Both the position numbers and the translations under genes were made by a program. 64,000 nucleotides of DNA, from assembly GCF_050003625.1 (NCBI RefSeq), contig NC_134399.1:218978975-219042974 (forward strand). Reading direction: 5' to 3'. Within the stretch, counting starts at the first letter, position 1, and every line of letters starts with the position of its first letter. This document shows positions 34,783-47,539 of the stretch, piece after piece. Source of the stretch: Haematobia irritans (Eukaryota; Arthropoda; Insecta; Diptera; Muscidae). The notes beneath the pieces were generated by a model, which was not told the DNA's origin, ran no database searches, and was given only the letters and a program-made list of their open reading frames with translations.

Positions 34783-35375
34783 ACAAAAAATTTTTTTTTG
34801 ATTCAATCACGAAATTAATTAATAAATTTTTTAATTGAAATGTCTTCAATCACAGAAATGATAGTATCAATTAAAAAACTAATTGAAAGTGAATTAAAAA
34901 ATTAATTAATCCAATTAAAAAATTAATTGATACTATTTAATTTTGTCTTAGATTTTTGTTTCAATTAAAAAACTTGTTGAATCATTTAAATTTTTAATTG
35001 AATAATTTTTAAAATTCAATTAATATTTTAATTGGAAAAATTTTTCTGAAATTTTTTTCACAAAAATTTTTTTCCGATTCAATCACAAAATTAATTGCTC
35101 CAATTAATTTTATAATTGAAATGTCTTCAATCACTGAAATTATAGAATCAACAAAAAAAAATAATTGAAAGTCAATTAAAAAATTAATTGATCCAATAAA
35201 AAAAATAATTGATTCAATTAAAAAATTAAAAAATATGCTGAATCAATTAAAATTTATTTAATACTTTTTATTGAAAATTTATTGAATATTTTTTAAAAAT
35301 CAATTAGGAATTTAATTAGAAAAATGTTAGTGATTTTTTTTTTGTTTTTTTTTTTTTGATTACTTTTTATCTATG
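34783..35375. mobile_element. Two adjacent AATTAATTG-rich MITEs
   Basis: Both show GAAATGTCTTCAATCAC (the reverse complement of the family core) and CAATTAAAAAATTAATTG dyads. Junction-like sequences with TTTTTTTCAC and TTTTTTTCCGATTC lie near 35055. The right end TTTTTATCTATG is followed by TA. Confidence 0.6.
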
Positions 35376-36640
35376 TAGATCCCATGAAGTTCCTTAAATT
35401 TTACATTTCGTACAGTTTATCATTTTTATATAATTTATTTCAATTTTTTCGCAAGTTTTTAAAACCTATAAATACCTGCAGTTTCTAAAAATTTGTCCAA
35501 AAAAGTTTGGGTTTTTTCACTGATACTGCCACTCTTCTCAATGTTACAAAACGACTGTCTACATTCCCTTAAAAGCAGCATACAAATAAATGAAATAAGG
35601 AATATATTCTTTGCCTGCCAACTTCCATTAGAATTAGGGTCAGGTCATTCACACAAAACAAACTAAATGACACACTCAACATGCGGAAGAATACACCCTT
35701 TAAAATGAATAACAAATAACAATAAATTAAAAAAAAGAAAAATGAAATAATGAATACGAACATACAAAAAAATGCAATAAAAAGAAATTATCTAAAAATA
35801 GAAAAAACATAAAACTCATGATCATAAGTATTTGTAGAGATATTAATGGGAATTTATATAAAATGGATAAATACTAAGTCTGTGAGTGCAACCACTATGA
35901 ATTCTGCAATTATTCTAAATGTTCTCCAAACCCAAGATCTTTCTGTGAAGAGAGGGCCATAGAAAATATTTCTTTATGGTAGGTTAACAAAATTAGAAAA
36001 TTCCATAAATAACATATCCAATAATTATGATTGAGCTACAAACGTACTCGCCATCCTCCCCAAAATCGACGATTCTGCCGTTAGTAGCAATTCCAAGAGT
36101 TGCGACAAATTCCTAATGACGTCGTCGATGACATATAAAGCTCATGAAAATGCCATTGATGCGGATCGAAAATTAAGAATTACTCACTTGGGTTTGATTA
36201 GAGATTGCGACAAAGCAAACATGAGGGTTCCCATGCAATTCCAATGATTCACAGGGTCCAGCCAGTACAACCATAACGGTAATGACGCTGATGATGATGC
36301 TGGCAATGCTTAATTTGTAACTTTTATTAAATTATGAGGGTCAAAAGGCAAATATGCCTCAAGAATGTGACTCTACTAGATGCATGAAACAATGCCAGCA
36401 AATATTGAATAATAAAATACTAATTAAAAACTCTTGAAAAGGCCAATGGAGTCTTTTTGACTCAGTTAGATAAAAATCAATAGTATTTTGTGTGTATAGA
36501 AGCAATTTATATTTGGCTTTACTTCAACGAAATTGTTGTTCTAGGCTAAACCGAAAATAAAAGGAAACCGCATGGTTTTGGATACATGCGGGTTAGTTTA
36601 TTTAATCCTTTAAAATTTACTATATGTTCTCGTTTGCTTT
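35376..36640. other. Single-copy non-coding sequence
   Basis: Unique sequence; 36000-36310 is GC-richer than its surroundings and might be a conserved non-coding element. No exon with splice sites is recognised. Confidence 0.4.
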
Positions 36641-36642
36641 AG

Positions 36643-36955
36643 GTTCAAGGTTAGGTATAATGTCAGTCTGTTTCAGACTTAGTTAAACTATTCAGTTCAT
36701 TGTGATACCATATATGGCGAACTTGTCTATTATCACTGAATGATGCCCGATTCCATATCTAGTTCTGTGACAAGGAACCTAATTTTATTGCCAAGATCGA
36801 ACGGCGTTTCTCACTACGATGAAGCTTTGAAACACTCAGAAATGTCACCAGTATCATTGAGAGGGGATAAGCCATAACTGGAAATTCTATTGGTGTTAGA
36901 CCGATACTGGGATTGAAACCAAAACACACCGTATGCAAAGCAAGCGTATGCATTT
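36643..36955 (-). mobile_element. Old diverged SINE
   Basis: AAGGTTAGGTATAATG, ACTATTCAGTTCATTGTGAT, GATGCCCGATTCCATA, GAACGGCGTTTC, AAACACTCAGAAATGTCACC and a worn tRNA head (GTATGCAAAGCAAGCGTATG) follow in the family order. It is heavily mutated. Confidence 0.75.
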
Positions 36956-38005
36956 TCATAATTTCTACGATTTCTTTAAATTCTATGAATTTTAATAAAT
37001 TCTATAGATTTTCACAAACGCTACCAATTTTCATAAATTCTATTAATTTGTATAAATTCTATACATTTTCTTAAATTCTGTGAATTTTGTATGAATTTTC
37101 ATAAATTCTATGAAATATCATAAATTCTATGAAATTTTATAAATTCTATGAATATTCATAAATTTTATAAAACGTTCATAATTCCACCAATTTTCATAAA
37201 TTCCAGGAATTTTTATAAATTTTCTTAAATTCTGTGAATCTGTATGAATTTCCATGATTTTGCATAAATTCTAAGAATTTTATGAAATTTCATAATTTCT
37301 ATGAATTTTTGTAAATTCTATGCATTTTCATAAATTCTATGAAATTTTATAAATTCTATGAATTTTCATAAATTTTATGAATTTTCATAATTTCTATGAA
37401 TTTTTATAAATTCTATGAATTTTCATAAATTTTATAAAACGTTCATAAATCCTACCAATTTTCATAAATTCTGGGAATTTTTATAAATTTTCATAAATTC
37501 TGTGAATTTGTATGAATTTCCTATGATTTTGCATAAATTCTAAGAATTTTCATAAATATTAAGAATTTTCATAATTTCTATGAATTTCATAAATTCTATG
37601 AAATTTTATAAATTCTATGAATTTTCATAAATTTTATAAAACGTTCATAAATCCTACCAATTTTCATAAATTCCAGGAATTGACCTTTTTTTCAAATTTC
37701 AACCAGGATTTTTTATAAATTTTCTTAAATTCTGTGAATTTGTATGAATTTCCATGATTTTGCATAAATTCTAAGAATTTTCATAAATTCAAAGAATTTT
37801 CCTAAATTTTATGAATTTTCATAATTCCTATTAATTTTGTAAATTCTATGAATTTTCATAAATTCTATGAAATTTTATAAATTCTATGAATTTTCATAAA
37901 TTTTATAAAACGTTCATAAATCCTACCAATTTTCATAAATTCTAGGAATTTTTATAAATTTTCATAAATTCTGTGAATTTGTATGAATTTCTATGATTTT
38001 GCATA

Positions 38006-38525
38006 CACAGAAAAAAATATCACCACAATATTTCCAATTAAAAAGTTAATTGAAGTTGAATATTTTTTCAATTAATAAATTAATTGATACAATTAACTTT
38101 TTAATCAAGATAGAACATAAAGTTAATTAAGTGAATGATTGAAAATTTTAAATCAAAAAATTAATTGATACAATTAACTTTTTAATCAAATTCGGAAGAC
38201 TAAGTCAGTTAAAAAAAAGTGATGAACATTTCTTAATCCAAATAAAAACTCTAAGCCAATTCAGAAAGTAATTGAAAATAGTTACCTTTTTAAATAAAAA
38301 ATTAATTGAGGTTTGCATTCAAAATCAATTAAATTTTTAATTGAATCAATTAAAAAATTAATTGAAAATTGCTAATGACATCAATTAATATTTTAATCAA
38401 GAATTTTTTCTATGCCCAATTAAAACTGTGATTGATACTATCATTTTCGTGATTGAAGACATTTCAATTAAAAAATTAATTGGATCAATTAATTTCGTGA
38501 TTGAATCAGGAAAAATTTTTGTGTG
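38006..38525. mobile_element. AATTAATTG-rich MITE in the 19-bp satellite, clean TA target
   Basis: Begins CACAGAAAAAAATATCACC and ends AAAAATTTTTGTGTG, with TA at 38004-38005 and 38526-38527. The flanks join to GATTTTGCATAAATTCTAAG, which occurs intact elsewhere in the same array, so a single TA was duplicated and nothing was lost. At 520 bp it is the best-delimited copy of the family. Confidence 0.92.
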
Positions 38526-39741
38526 TAAATTCTAAGAATTTTCATAAATATTAAGAATTTTCATAAATATTAAGAATTTTCCTAAATTTTATGAATGTTC
38601 ATCATTTCTATGAATTTTCATAATTTCTATAAATTTTTATAATTTCTATGAATTTTTATAAAGTCTATGAATTTTAATAAATGTTATAAAACGTTCATAA
38701 GTCCTACCATTTTTTATAAATTCTATGAATTTTTATAACTTTTATAAAATTTTCATAAGTTCTGTGAATTTGTATGAATTTTCATAAGTTCCATGATTTT
38801 GCATAAATTCTAAGAATTTTCATAATTTCTATGAATTTTCCTAAATTTATGAATTTTCATAATTTCTATTAATTTTTATAATTTCTATGAATTTTTATAA
38901 ATTCTATAAATTTTATACAATTTTCATAAATCCTACCAATTTTCATAAATTCTATGAATTATTAAAAATTGTATATAATTTCATATATTCTGTGAATTTT
39001 GTTTGAATTTTCATAAGTTCCATGAATTTTCATAGATTCTAAGAATTTTCAAAATTTCTATGAATTTTTATCCTTTTATTTTTTTCTATTCCTAAATTCT
39101 ATGAACTTTCATAAATCTTTCCAATTTTCATAAATTCTATGAATTTTTATAAATTCTACGAATTATCATAAATTCTATGAATTTCCATAGATTCCATAAA
39201 TTTTCATAATTTCTTTGAATTTTTAATAAATTCTATGAATTTTTATAAATCCTACCAATTTTCATAAATTCTATGCATTTTTATAATTTCTATAAATTTT
39301 CATAAATTCTGTGGATTTTCAAAAATTTTACAAATATTCATAAATTATATGAATTTTCATAAATTTTATAAATATTCATAAGCTATATGAATTTTCATTA
39401 ATTCTATGAATTTTCATAAATTCTATGAATTTTCATAAATTCTATGCATTTTCATAAATTCTAAAAATTTTCATAAATTCCATGAATTTTCATGAATTTT
39501 AAGAATTTTATAATTTCAATTTTCCTAAATTCTATGAATTGTCATACATTCTAAGAAGTTTTATAATTTCTATAAATTGTCATAAATTCTATGAATATTT
39601 ACAAATTCTATGAATTTTCATAAATTCTATGAATATTTACAAATTCTATGAATTTACAAATTCTATGAATTTTCATAATTTCTATGAATTTTCCTAAATT
39701 CTAGGAAGTTTCATAATTTCTATGAATTTTCATAAATCCTT

Positions 39742-40186
39742 CACGTAAAAAGACAGTGAACCTACCAAGAAGAAAAATTTTGGTTAATTTTAGAAAATTT
39801 CAATTATTTTTAGAAAATTTTAACTAAACAGTATTACAAACGCTGAGATCACGCCGATATCACAAAAATAAGTAAATATTTTTCGACAAATTCAAAAAAA
39901 TTTATAGTTTGAAGGAAAAAGTTGGAGTTCAAAATGGCAAGTTGAAGATGGGCGCATTATTGGCAAAATTTACACATTTTTTTAAACTAATTTATGGGAT
40001 ACACTATTTTAGCTAATCTTTATGCTTCACTTGTGTATAATTTTTTTCCTCTGTTTTAGTTAATTTAGCTAACGTACGCAAAAAAATATTAAAGTCATGG
40101 AAACTTTCTTAAAATGTAATAATTCCATGTACTAAAAGAGACTTAGATCGGCTTTAGTGAAATATAGGTTTCACTTTTTTTGAGGG
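39742..40186. mobile_element. TIR element in the 19-bp satellite
   Basis: Left end CACGTAAAAAGACAGTGAAC; right end, inverted, CCCTCAAAAAAAGTGAAACC. The flanks AATCCTT and TACCAATTTTT rebuild the array unit AATCCTACCAATTTT, with one TA mutated to TT. It is 445 bp and non-coding. Confidence 0.75.
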
Positions 40187-40320
40187 TACCAATTTTTATA
40201 AATTCTATGTAATTTCATAAATTCTATGATTTTCATAAATTTATGGTATTTTATAAATTTTTAAATCTTTCTAAATTTAAGGATTTTTCCAAATTTCATG
40301 AATTTTTCGAAAAAGCCTTT

Positions 40321-42452
40321 GTTTGAGGAAATGAGACATTCAAGGATTTTTTGCTCTAAAATATCTGCAGTGTATACGCATACATTATTATGGCTACATT
40401 CCTCCAATTTTCTTTCGATTACAGCATGTTAAGGCTGCATTAGTCATAAATGTTTTTTTTTTTGTGCTCTTTTATGGTCCACCAAAAGAAATCAATAATC
40501 CTTTCGTGCTGCTTTGCTCTCAACTCGTGCCAAAACCATCGAGGTCGCATTATCAGAAGTCTGCGAGGAGCAAAACCATAGATAACTAAGCATGGCTGGC
40601 GGGCTTACTTGGTCGCCTAGCCTTGTACTCAAGGTTGATGGCATCGTCATGTGGCAGATAAAGCAGCAACATTGGGTCAAGGATTGGTTTGGATGCAGAG
40701 CCTTGTGGAATGAGAATGTTGATGACGTTACAAATGAAATTTAGCTAAAAATGCTTACATAAAAGAAAGTTTCTGTTTTTTGGTCCAAGGCTATGGGGGT
40801 AATGGAATGAAACACTGACTGGTTTTCGCAAAATCTTATTGCTTGGCAACATACTCGTACGTATAGCAAATTGGGACATTAGGCTATGGCCAACGAGTGG
40901 CGGTTTGATATTATCTATGGTCATGGATAAATTATATTCATGGAAAGCAAAAAATATAAGACCTCACTATTTTTTTTTTTCACTTATGTGATGAGTATCA
41001 ATTGACCGATAAAAAAAAAATACATTACATCATTAAGCTAATGAAAATGTTCATTAATAATACGAACATTTTCATAATTTCCTAAAATATAACATGAATA
41101 ACTCGCTTAATTTTAATGGTAAATTTCGTTAATAATACAAGGCTCCCGCCAGGTACTTTCCATATTAAGAAGAGTACGATTACAATTATCAGAACATGTG
41201 GGATTATAATTTTGCATGATTTCGTATTATTAATGAAAATTTTCATTAATAATACGAACATTTTCACAATTTCCTAAAATTATGTTTCATGAATATAACA
41301 TGAATAACTCGCTTAATTTTAATGGTAAATTTCGTTAATAATACAAGGCTCCCGCCAGGTACTTTCCATATTAAGAAGAGTACGATTACAATTATCAGAA
41401 CATGTGGGATTATAATTTTCCATGATTTTTTAGGTTTATAACTTTTTAATTTTTTATCATTGCATTTGAAAGTCACAAAGGGTATTACAACTTAACCCCC
41501 TTCGGCGTTGAAACCTACAACTTTCTCTTTCTGTACTGCACAAAAAAGAAAAAGGAACTCCTAGACTTTCAAATCTTTTCCTGTTTTAAAGTATTTCCTC
41601 CCTTCGAGGAATATTGGAAAATAAGGGTTAGTCATTCGATTTTTAATGATGTGTCAGCGGGAACATGTAAATATTTTTTCCTGGCACAAAAAAAAAATAA
41701 AGCCATTGGTTTGGAAAATACGTGACATCTGGCGAAAACTTTTTCATCTTGATTCCTATGGAATTATGACAAATCCGATAACAAAAGGCCAGGGACGACA
41801 ACAATTTCATTAAATCCAGCCATACTTGAGGCGGCACTTGGTAGCAATGATGATGTTTTGTGGTGGACAAACAATTGAAAAATGCCTATGTCAGGCGGCA
41901 GCAATCAGTCCATTCTTGCATTCTTCTTCTATCACCATCCCTGGTGACTTTGAAGCTCATGACATAACACAGCTGGACGATGACAATAAAGTATCAGGAT
42001 TATCAATGCCAATGGATAGATGAATAATAACGAATTTAATTTAGTCATTCAACAATGACTCCACCGTAACAAACAACATCATCATCATCAGATGCATCGA
42101 CTATACATCCAAAATTGCATACAATGTCCAGTAATGAAATTTTACAAATTACCGAAAAACATAACAAATTGCTGACAAATGACTTTTCAACCCAACTGTA
42201 ACAGGACTACACCCACTTTCCTGGGCTATTCAACGATGCGTCATCTATAGTCAGAATTTGTAGTTGGAGCATTTGGAGATGAATATGCGAAACAATTATT
42301 CATCCCCTTTCCTATGAGAAGAACCAGAAAATGCAATTCATTATAGTCCTAGGGCTTCGCCACTTAGGTGGATACATAAGTGGTGCAAAACTGATTTACA
42401 TTTCGTTCTCTTTGAGGGAGGACAAAGAAGAATACCTTCAAGCTGTAATATC
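40321..42452. other. Single-copy non-coding sequence
   Basis: Mostly unique and GC-richer at 40490-40740 and 41820-42040. It could be intergenic or part of a long intron. Frames here lack splice support. The interval 40990-41480 holds MITE-like TACGAA/TTAATAA sequence and a direct duplication. Confidence 0.4.
41091..41430. repeat. Recent direct duplication with a 38-bp palindrome between
   Basis: A segment of about 135 bp starting AACATGAATAACTCGC occurs at 41091 and 41297 (offset 206) with almost no differences. At 41221-41258 a perfect palindrome is centred on GAAAATTTTC with arms ending TTCGTATTATTAAT. Confidence 0.9.
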
Positions 42453-42454
42453 TA

Positions 42455-43087
42455 CACGCACGAAAAAGACTGCTTTTCATATGTTTGGGTGTAAAAATTA
42501 TATATTTGGAACTCAAATTTTTTAACACAATATTTTTAAGTGCAAGCATATTATGTTCATAAACTAGCATAACATGTTTGGGACATATATGCTAATATGT
42601 TAGAACATATTGTGTTTGAGACACAAAATGTTTGTAAATATAATATGCTTAGATGCAAACATATATTAATTTGGAAATAGCCTATAAACATATATGTGTT
42701 TAGAAAGAGAGATATAGAGAGTATGCTGCAAGTAAAATAATGGAAGTAACAAATTGGCGCCTTAAAAATATATCCACACAAAGAAAATTTCATTAGAATT
42801 TTTTACTACCAGTTTATGCCCTAAGGTCATTGAGCTTAACATGGAATCGGGCAGCATTCAGTGATAAGAGAGAAGTTCACCAATGTGGTATCACAATGGA
42901 CTGAATAGTCTAAGTGAGCCTGATTCATCGGGCTGCCATCTAACCTAATCTAACCATGCCCTAAGGTGAAACATAATATGTTTGAACAATACAAACAATA
43001 TTTTGTTTGGACCAATCCTGAAAATATATATGCTTGAAGCAAAATGTGTTTGGGGTATATGTTACAGAAGCGAGTTTTTTGAGGGTG
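42455..43087. mobile_element. TIR element with TA flanks, carrying a SINE
   Basis: Left end CACGCACGAAAAAGACTGCT; right end, inverted, CACCCTCAAAAAACTCGCTT, with TA at 42453-42454 and 43088-43089. The interior repeats ACATATATGC, TGTTTG and ATATGTT phrases. Its ends resemble those of the 39742 and 54547 elements. Confidence 0.65.
42828..42955 (+). mobile_element. 128-bp 5'-truncated SINE with 12-bp target duplication
   Basis: Carries only the last third of the SINE (CATTGAGCTTAACATGGAAT to CTAACCTAATCTAACC). It is flanked by ATGCCCTAAGGT at 42816-42827 and 42956-42967, exact on both sides. Confidence 0.95.
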
Positions 43088-43303
43088 TATATCCAGAGAC
43101 GAAAGGTTTCTATTTACATCACAAATAAAAATTTTAATAACATCTCTGAATTTTCATACATTTTATGAATTAAAAAAAAATTATGAATTTTCATGTATTC
43201 TATGAACTTCCATACATATATGTTTTTTTTTTTTTTAATTAAGTCAAAGTCGACTAAAAAATCTGTTTTCGGGAGGTTCGAGTATAATACAATTGGTTGA
43301 TAG

Positions 43304-43759
43304 CACTAGTTTACACTGAAAATGTACACTTGATGAGAGTCAACTTTTCTTATGTCTTTTGATCTAATGAATTCGAAAAAAAAAAATGTTTAAAAATCGT
43401 TTATGGAACAGTTTTTTGAGATATCCCGTTATTTTTCGCTTTCGCTCTTTTTTCACTAAACAAATTATATTTCGAGTTAGAAATGTCCGATTATATCGTT
43501 AATGGCATGAAAGGTTGTTAAATGAAAGGTATTAAGATGACAAATAATCGTGTATAATTGGATCTGTGAAAAGTTAAGTGGTTGAAAAAATATCGATGTA
43601 AAAATGTCAAATTTTCAAAAAAAAAATCGTATTTTACAATGGACCTTTTCCGCCAGAAAAGTATTTTTCAAAATTTTTTCGAATTCAGCAGATCAAAATA
43701 CATAAGAAAAGATGCCTCTCATCAAGTGTACATGAATTTTATTTTTTTGTAAACTAGTG
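43304..43759. mobile_element. 456-bp TIR element (ends CACTAGTTTACA)
   Basis: CACTAGTTTACACTGAAAAT on the left and TGTAAACTAGTG on the right are inverted. Further in, GTACACTTGATGAGAG and its complement CTCTCATCAAGTGTAC also pair, as do AAAAGACATAAGAAAAG and its counterpart. TAG lies on both sides. No coding frame is present. Confidence 0.8.
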
Positions 43760-43764
43760 TAGTT

Positions 43765-45560
43765 TGAATTTTCATAAATTCTAAAAATTGTCATAAATTC
43801 TTTAAATTTCTATAATTTCCATGAATTTCATAAATTCTAGGAATTTTCATAAATTCTTTAAATATTCATAAATTCTATGAATTTTCATATATTCTATAAA
43901 TTTTCATAAATTCTATGAATGTTCATAAATTCTATGAATAAATGAATAAATTCTACGAATTTCTATAAATTCTATGAATTTCTATAAATTCTACGAATTT
44001 CTATAAATTCTGTGAATTTCTATAAATTCTATGAATTTCTATAAATTCAATGAATTTTCATAAATTCTATGAATTTTAATAATAAATTTGTATAATTTCC
44101 ATGAATATCATAAATTTTCGTAAATTCTCCGAATTTTCATAAATTCTATGAATTTTCACATTCTACAAATTTTCATATATTGTATAAATTTCGAATATAC
44201 GAATTTTCATTAATTCTATGAATTTTCATTTATTTTATGAATTTCCATAAATTCTATGAATTTGCAAAAATTCCAGGAATTTTTGTAGAAATCATTCATT
44301 GGTAAGATTCTATAAATATTCAAATACATAGTCTATTCTTCATTTATTCTATGAATTTTCATAAATTCTATGAATTTTCATAAATTCTATGAATTTTTAT
44401 AAATTCTATGAGTTTTCAAAAATTCTATGAATTTTCATAAATTCTATGAATTTTCATATAACGCTATGAATTTTTATAAATTCTATGAATTTTCATAAAT
44501 TCTATGAACTTTCATAAATTCTATGATTTTTTATAAATTCTGTGAATTTTCATAAATTCTATGAATTTTTATAAATAAATTTGTATAATTTCCATGAATA
44601 TCATAAATTTTCGTAAATTCTCTGAATTTTCAAAAATTCTATGAATTTTCACATTCTACAAATTTTCATATATATTATTAATTTTGAAATGATCTTGTAT
44701 AAATTCTACGAATTTTCATAAATTCTATGAATTTTCATTTATTTGATGAATTTCCATAAAATCTATGAATTTGCAAAAATTCCAGGAATTTTTGTAGAAA
44801 TCATTCATTGGTAAGATTCTATAAATATTCAAATACATATTTTATTCTTCATTTATTGTATGAATTTTCATATACGCTATGAATTTTCATAAATTCTATG
44901 AACTTTCATAAATTCTATGAATTTTCATAAATTCTATGAATTTTCATAAATTCTATGAATTTTCATAAATTCTGTGAATTTTTATAAATTCTTTGAATTT
45001 TCACATATTCTATGAATTTGTATAAATTCTATGAATTTTCATAAATCCTAGGAATTTTCATAAATTCTGTGAATTTTTATAAATTCTGGTAATTTTCATA
45101 AATTCCATGATTTTTGACATATTCTATGAGTTTGTATAAATTCTATGAATTTGTAAAAATTCATAGAATTTTCATAAATTCTATGAATTTTCATAAATTC
45201 TATGAATTTTCATAAATTCTATGAATTTTCATAAATTCTATGAATTTTCATAAATTCTATGAATTTTCATAAATTCTATGAATTTTCATAAATTCTATGA
45301 ATTTTCATAAATTCTATGAATTTTCATAAATTCTATGAATTTTCATAAATTCTATGAATTTTCATAAATTCTATGAATTTTCATAAATTCTATGAATTTT
45401 CATAAATTCTATGAATTTTCATTTGTATAATTTGTAATTTGTATAAATTCTTTGAAATTCATAGAATTTATGAACAATTCTATGAATTTCCATTAATTTT
45501 ATAATTTTTTTTTTTTAATTCTATGAACTTTTATAAATTCTTTTATTAATTTTCTTATAT
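43765..45560. repeat. 19-bp satellite array 2
   Basis: The section 45170-45420 is the most homogeneous satellite in the window: at least 13 identical units of ATTTTCATAAATTCTATGA in a row, which implies recent amplification. A marker block (CATTCATTGGTAAGATTCTA) near 44292 recurs near 44803, so a unit of about 510 bp was copied as a whole. Confidence 0.97.
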
Positions 45561-47535
45561 ACCACTTTTTAAATTTTAACAAATAAATTTTTATACTCCA
45601 TTGAAATGACACATTAATTCCAAAAATGTTGGTAAATAAGAACACTGTAGAATCTTTCATAACATCCAATGAACGCTCTACAAATAACTCAAGTAGATTA
45701 CAAGAAAAGAATTACACTGGTAAATACCTAGCCTCCCTCCATGTGGCACAGAATAACATAATAACGAGCAAAGAGAGACAAAACTCTCCATTATCCTTTT
45801 GTTAACTCTTTGATTGTGTAAAAGATATTAAGGAAAAAGAAACTTGTAATTAGTTGGCATTTCAATGGACTTTCCACTGAAAAGCTTAACATCCCAAATA
45901 TTTGGGATGTACGGTCGGTCGGTCTATAGTCTATAAAAATAAAATAAACTTTTTTTGAATGAGAAAATGTTGAAAACTCTTGCTAATATAGGTCAGAAGG
46001 ATTCACTATGCCAGTGTATACTAAGATAGTATTAACATACTTACAATCAAACAAACAATTCGTTTCTATGGAAAATTTAAGGAAAAGTTTCGTGACCTGC
46101 TTATGCTTACCTGGAAATATACAAAAAGAGAAAATTTATTAAGTTTTGTGAATGTATTACAATAAATCAGAAATAAAAGGAAAATAAAACAAAACATAAC
46201 AGAAGTTTATACAATATTTACAAAAGAATGTTTTTCTGGATGTATCTTAAAAGATACAGCGTGCATTTAAGGGTTAAAAGAATGGAGAAATCCATTTCAC
46301 TAAAATTTATTTCAGGAGAAATTATTTTTTTCTTTGGGTGTATGTATTTACTATATAAGACTATCCTTTACGAACAGAAAATTATATTTTATTAAGATTC
46401 GGCCAGTCCCTATATTTTGGCGTATATACTTGTTTTGTAATAAATCTTCTCCATATAGCAATCAACTCATGAAAAGTTTATTCACCTCTGTGATGACATG
46501 GATCCTGTTAATTTAATTTGTTTATCGTCTTAATTACGTAGACCGGTCGGGAAATATTATATTAACAAAATCTAGACGCCACTCATGTAGTCAGCAAGTC
46601 ACTAGAGATTGCTATGCTCCGAGGAAATTATAAACGAAGCTAGTTGCTCAAATAATATTAACTAGAATTCACAACAATTATTTCATTAAACTGAAATTAC
46701 GACAAATTGTTTTTGTTTTTTTTTTTTTGTTACAACATAGAAAGACCAACCCACTATTCCAATTAATTTTCTACATAGTTTTTTTTTTTTATATAAAATG
46801 ACTCTTCTGGCTAGATATCTCCGCTTGGTATTTTTAAACAGAACTAGAAATGTCTGTTTGTAGATATTCTTAATAACTTGTTGACCTTTCAAGAGTTCGA
46901 GTTGAATATGTAGTTACATTTGTCACAACTACATAGACTCCACATGTATCTTTTGAAGATACATTCCATTCAGTCTGAACTGGTCACATTCACCCATATG
47001 ATGTTATACGACAACATTTTAAGATCCCAAGTAGTAATAGAAAAAAAAAATCAGTCAATTTATTTTAAGATCTCCTAAGACTGATCTCGTTTATTGGTCT
47101 GAATAGCAGACATCTCGGTCTATATTTTCTTTTTTAAAGACTGGCTCTCCCAAATACTTTAAATGAAGAAAAATATTTAACATTTGTTTGTCTTCATAAC
47201 CATAATCAAACTATGTTTGTCTTAAGGTTCGAGTTTAGTTTTTTATTTTCATTTCGTTTCGATATTGAATTCTATCTGAACACCTAACAATGACTAGTTT
47301 AACAGACCCACCCAATTTGGTTAACATCATCAGTATTTTGCCCATGGAATTTATAATTGGAAAATAGCATAGTCACAACAAATATGAAAAAAAAACACAA
47401 TACAATTGAAGAAAATTACAATCCATATATGTTATGAGATATGCTCATTGTAAAAGCATGCGAAATTGACAGCCACAATGGATTTCTTCTATAATAATAA
47501 AGCAATTAAACAGGGTGATCATTTTCTCACACTCG
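45561..47535. other. Single-copy non-coding sequence
   Basis: Unique AT-rich sequence. At 46240-46273 an inverted copy of the left end of the 31797 element (GTGCATTTAAGGG then TTAA) is present without a recognisable partner. No gene is seen. Confidence 0.4.
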
Positions 47536-47539
47536 TAAT

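Larger units (their letters stand above)
36956..40320. repeat. 19-bp satellite array 1
   Basis: Unit ATTTTCATAAATTCTATGA, with common variants (GCATAAATTCTAAG, AATCCTACCAATT). The arms TTCATA/TATGAA and AATTC/GAATT give overlapping dyads. A composite block (GATTTTGCATAAATTCTAAG, AAACGTTCATAAATCCTACC) recurs several times at a few hundred base pairs, showing higher-order copying. It is broken by MITEs at 38006-38525 and 39742-40186. Confidence 0.95.
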
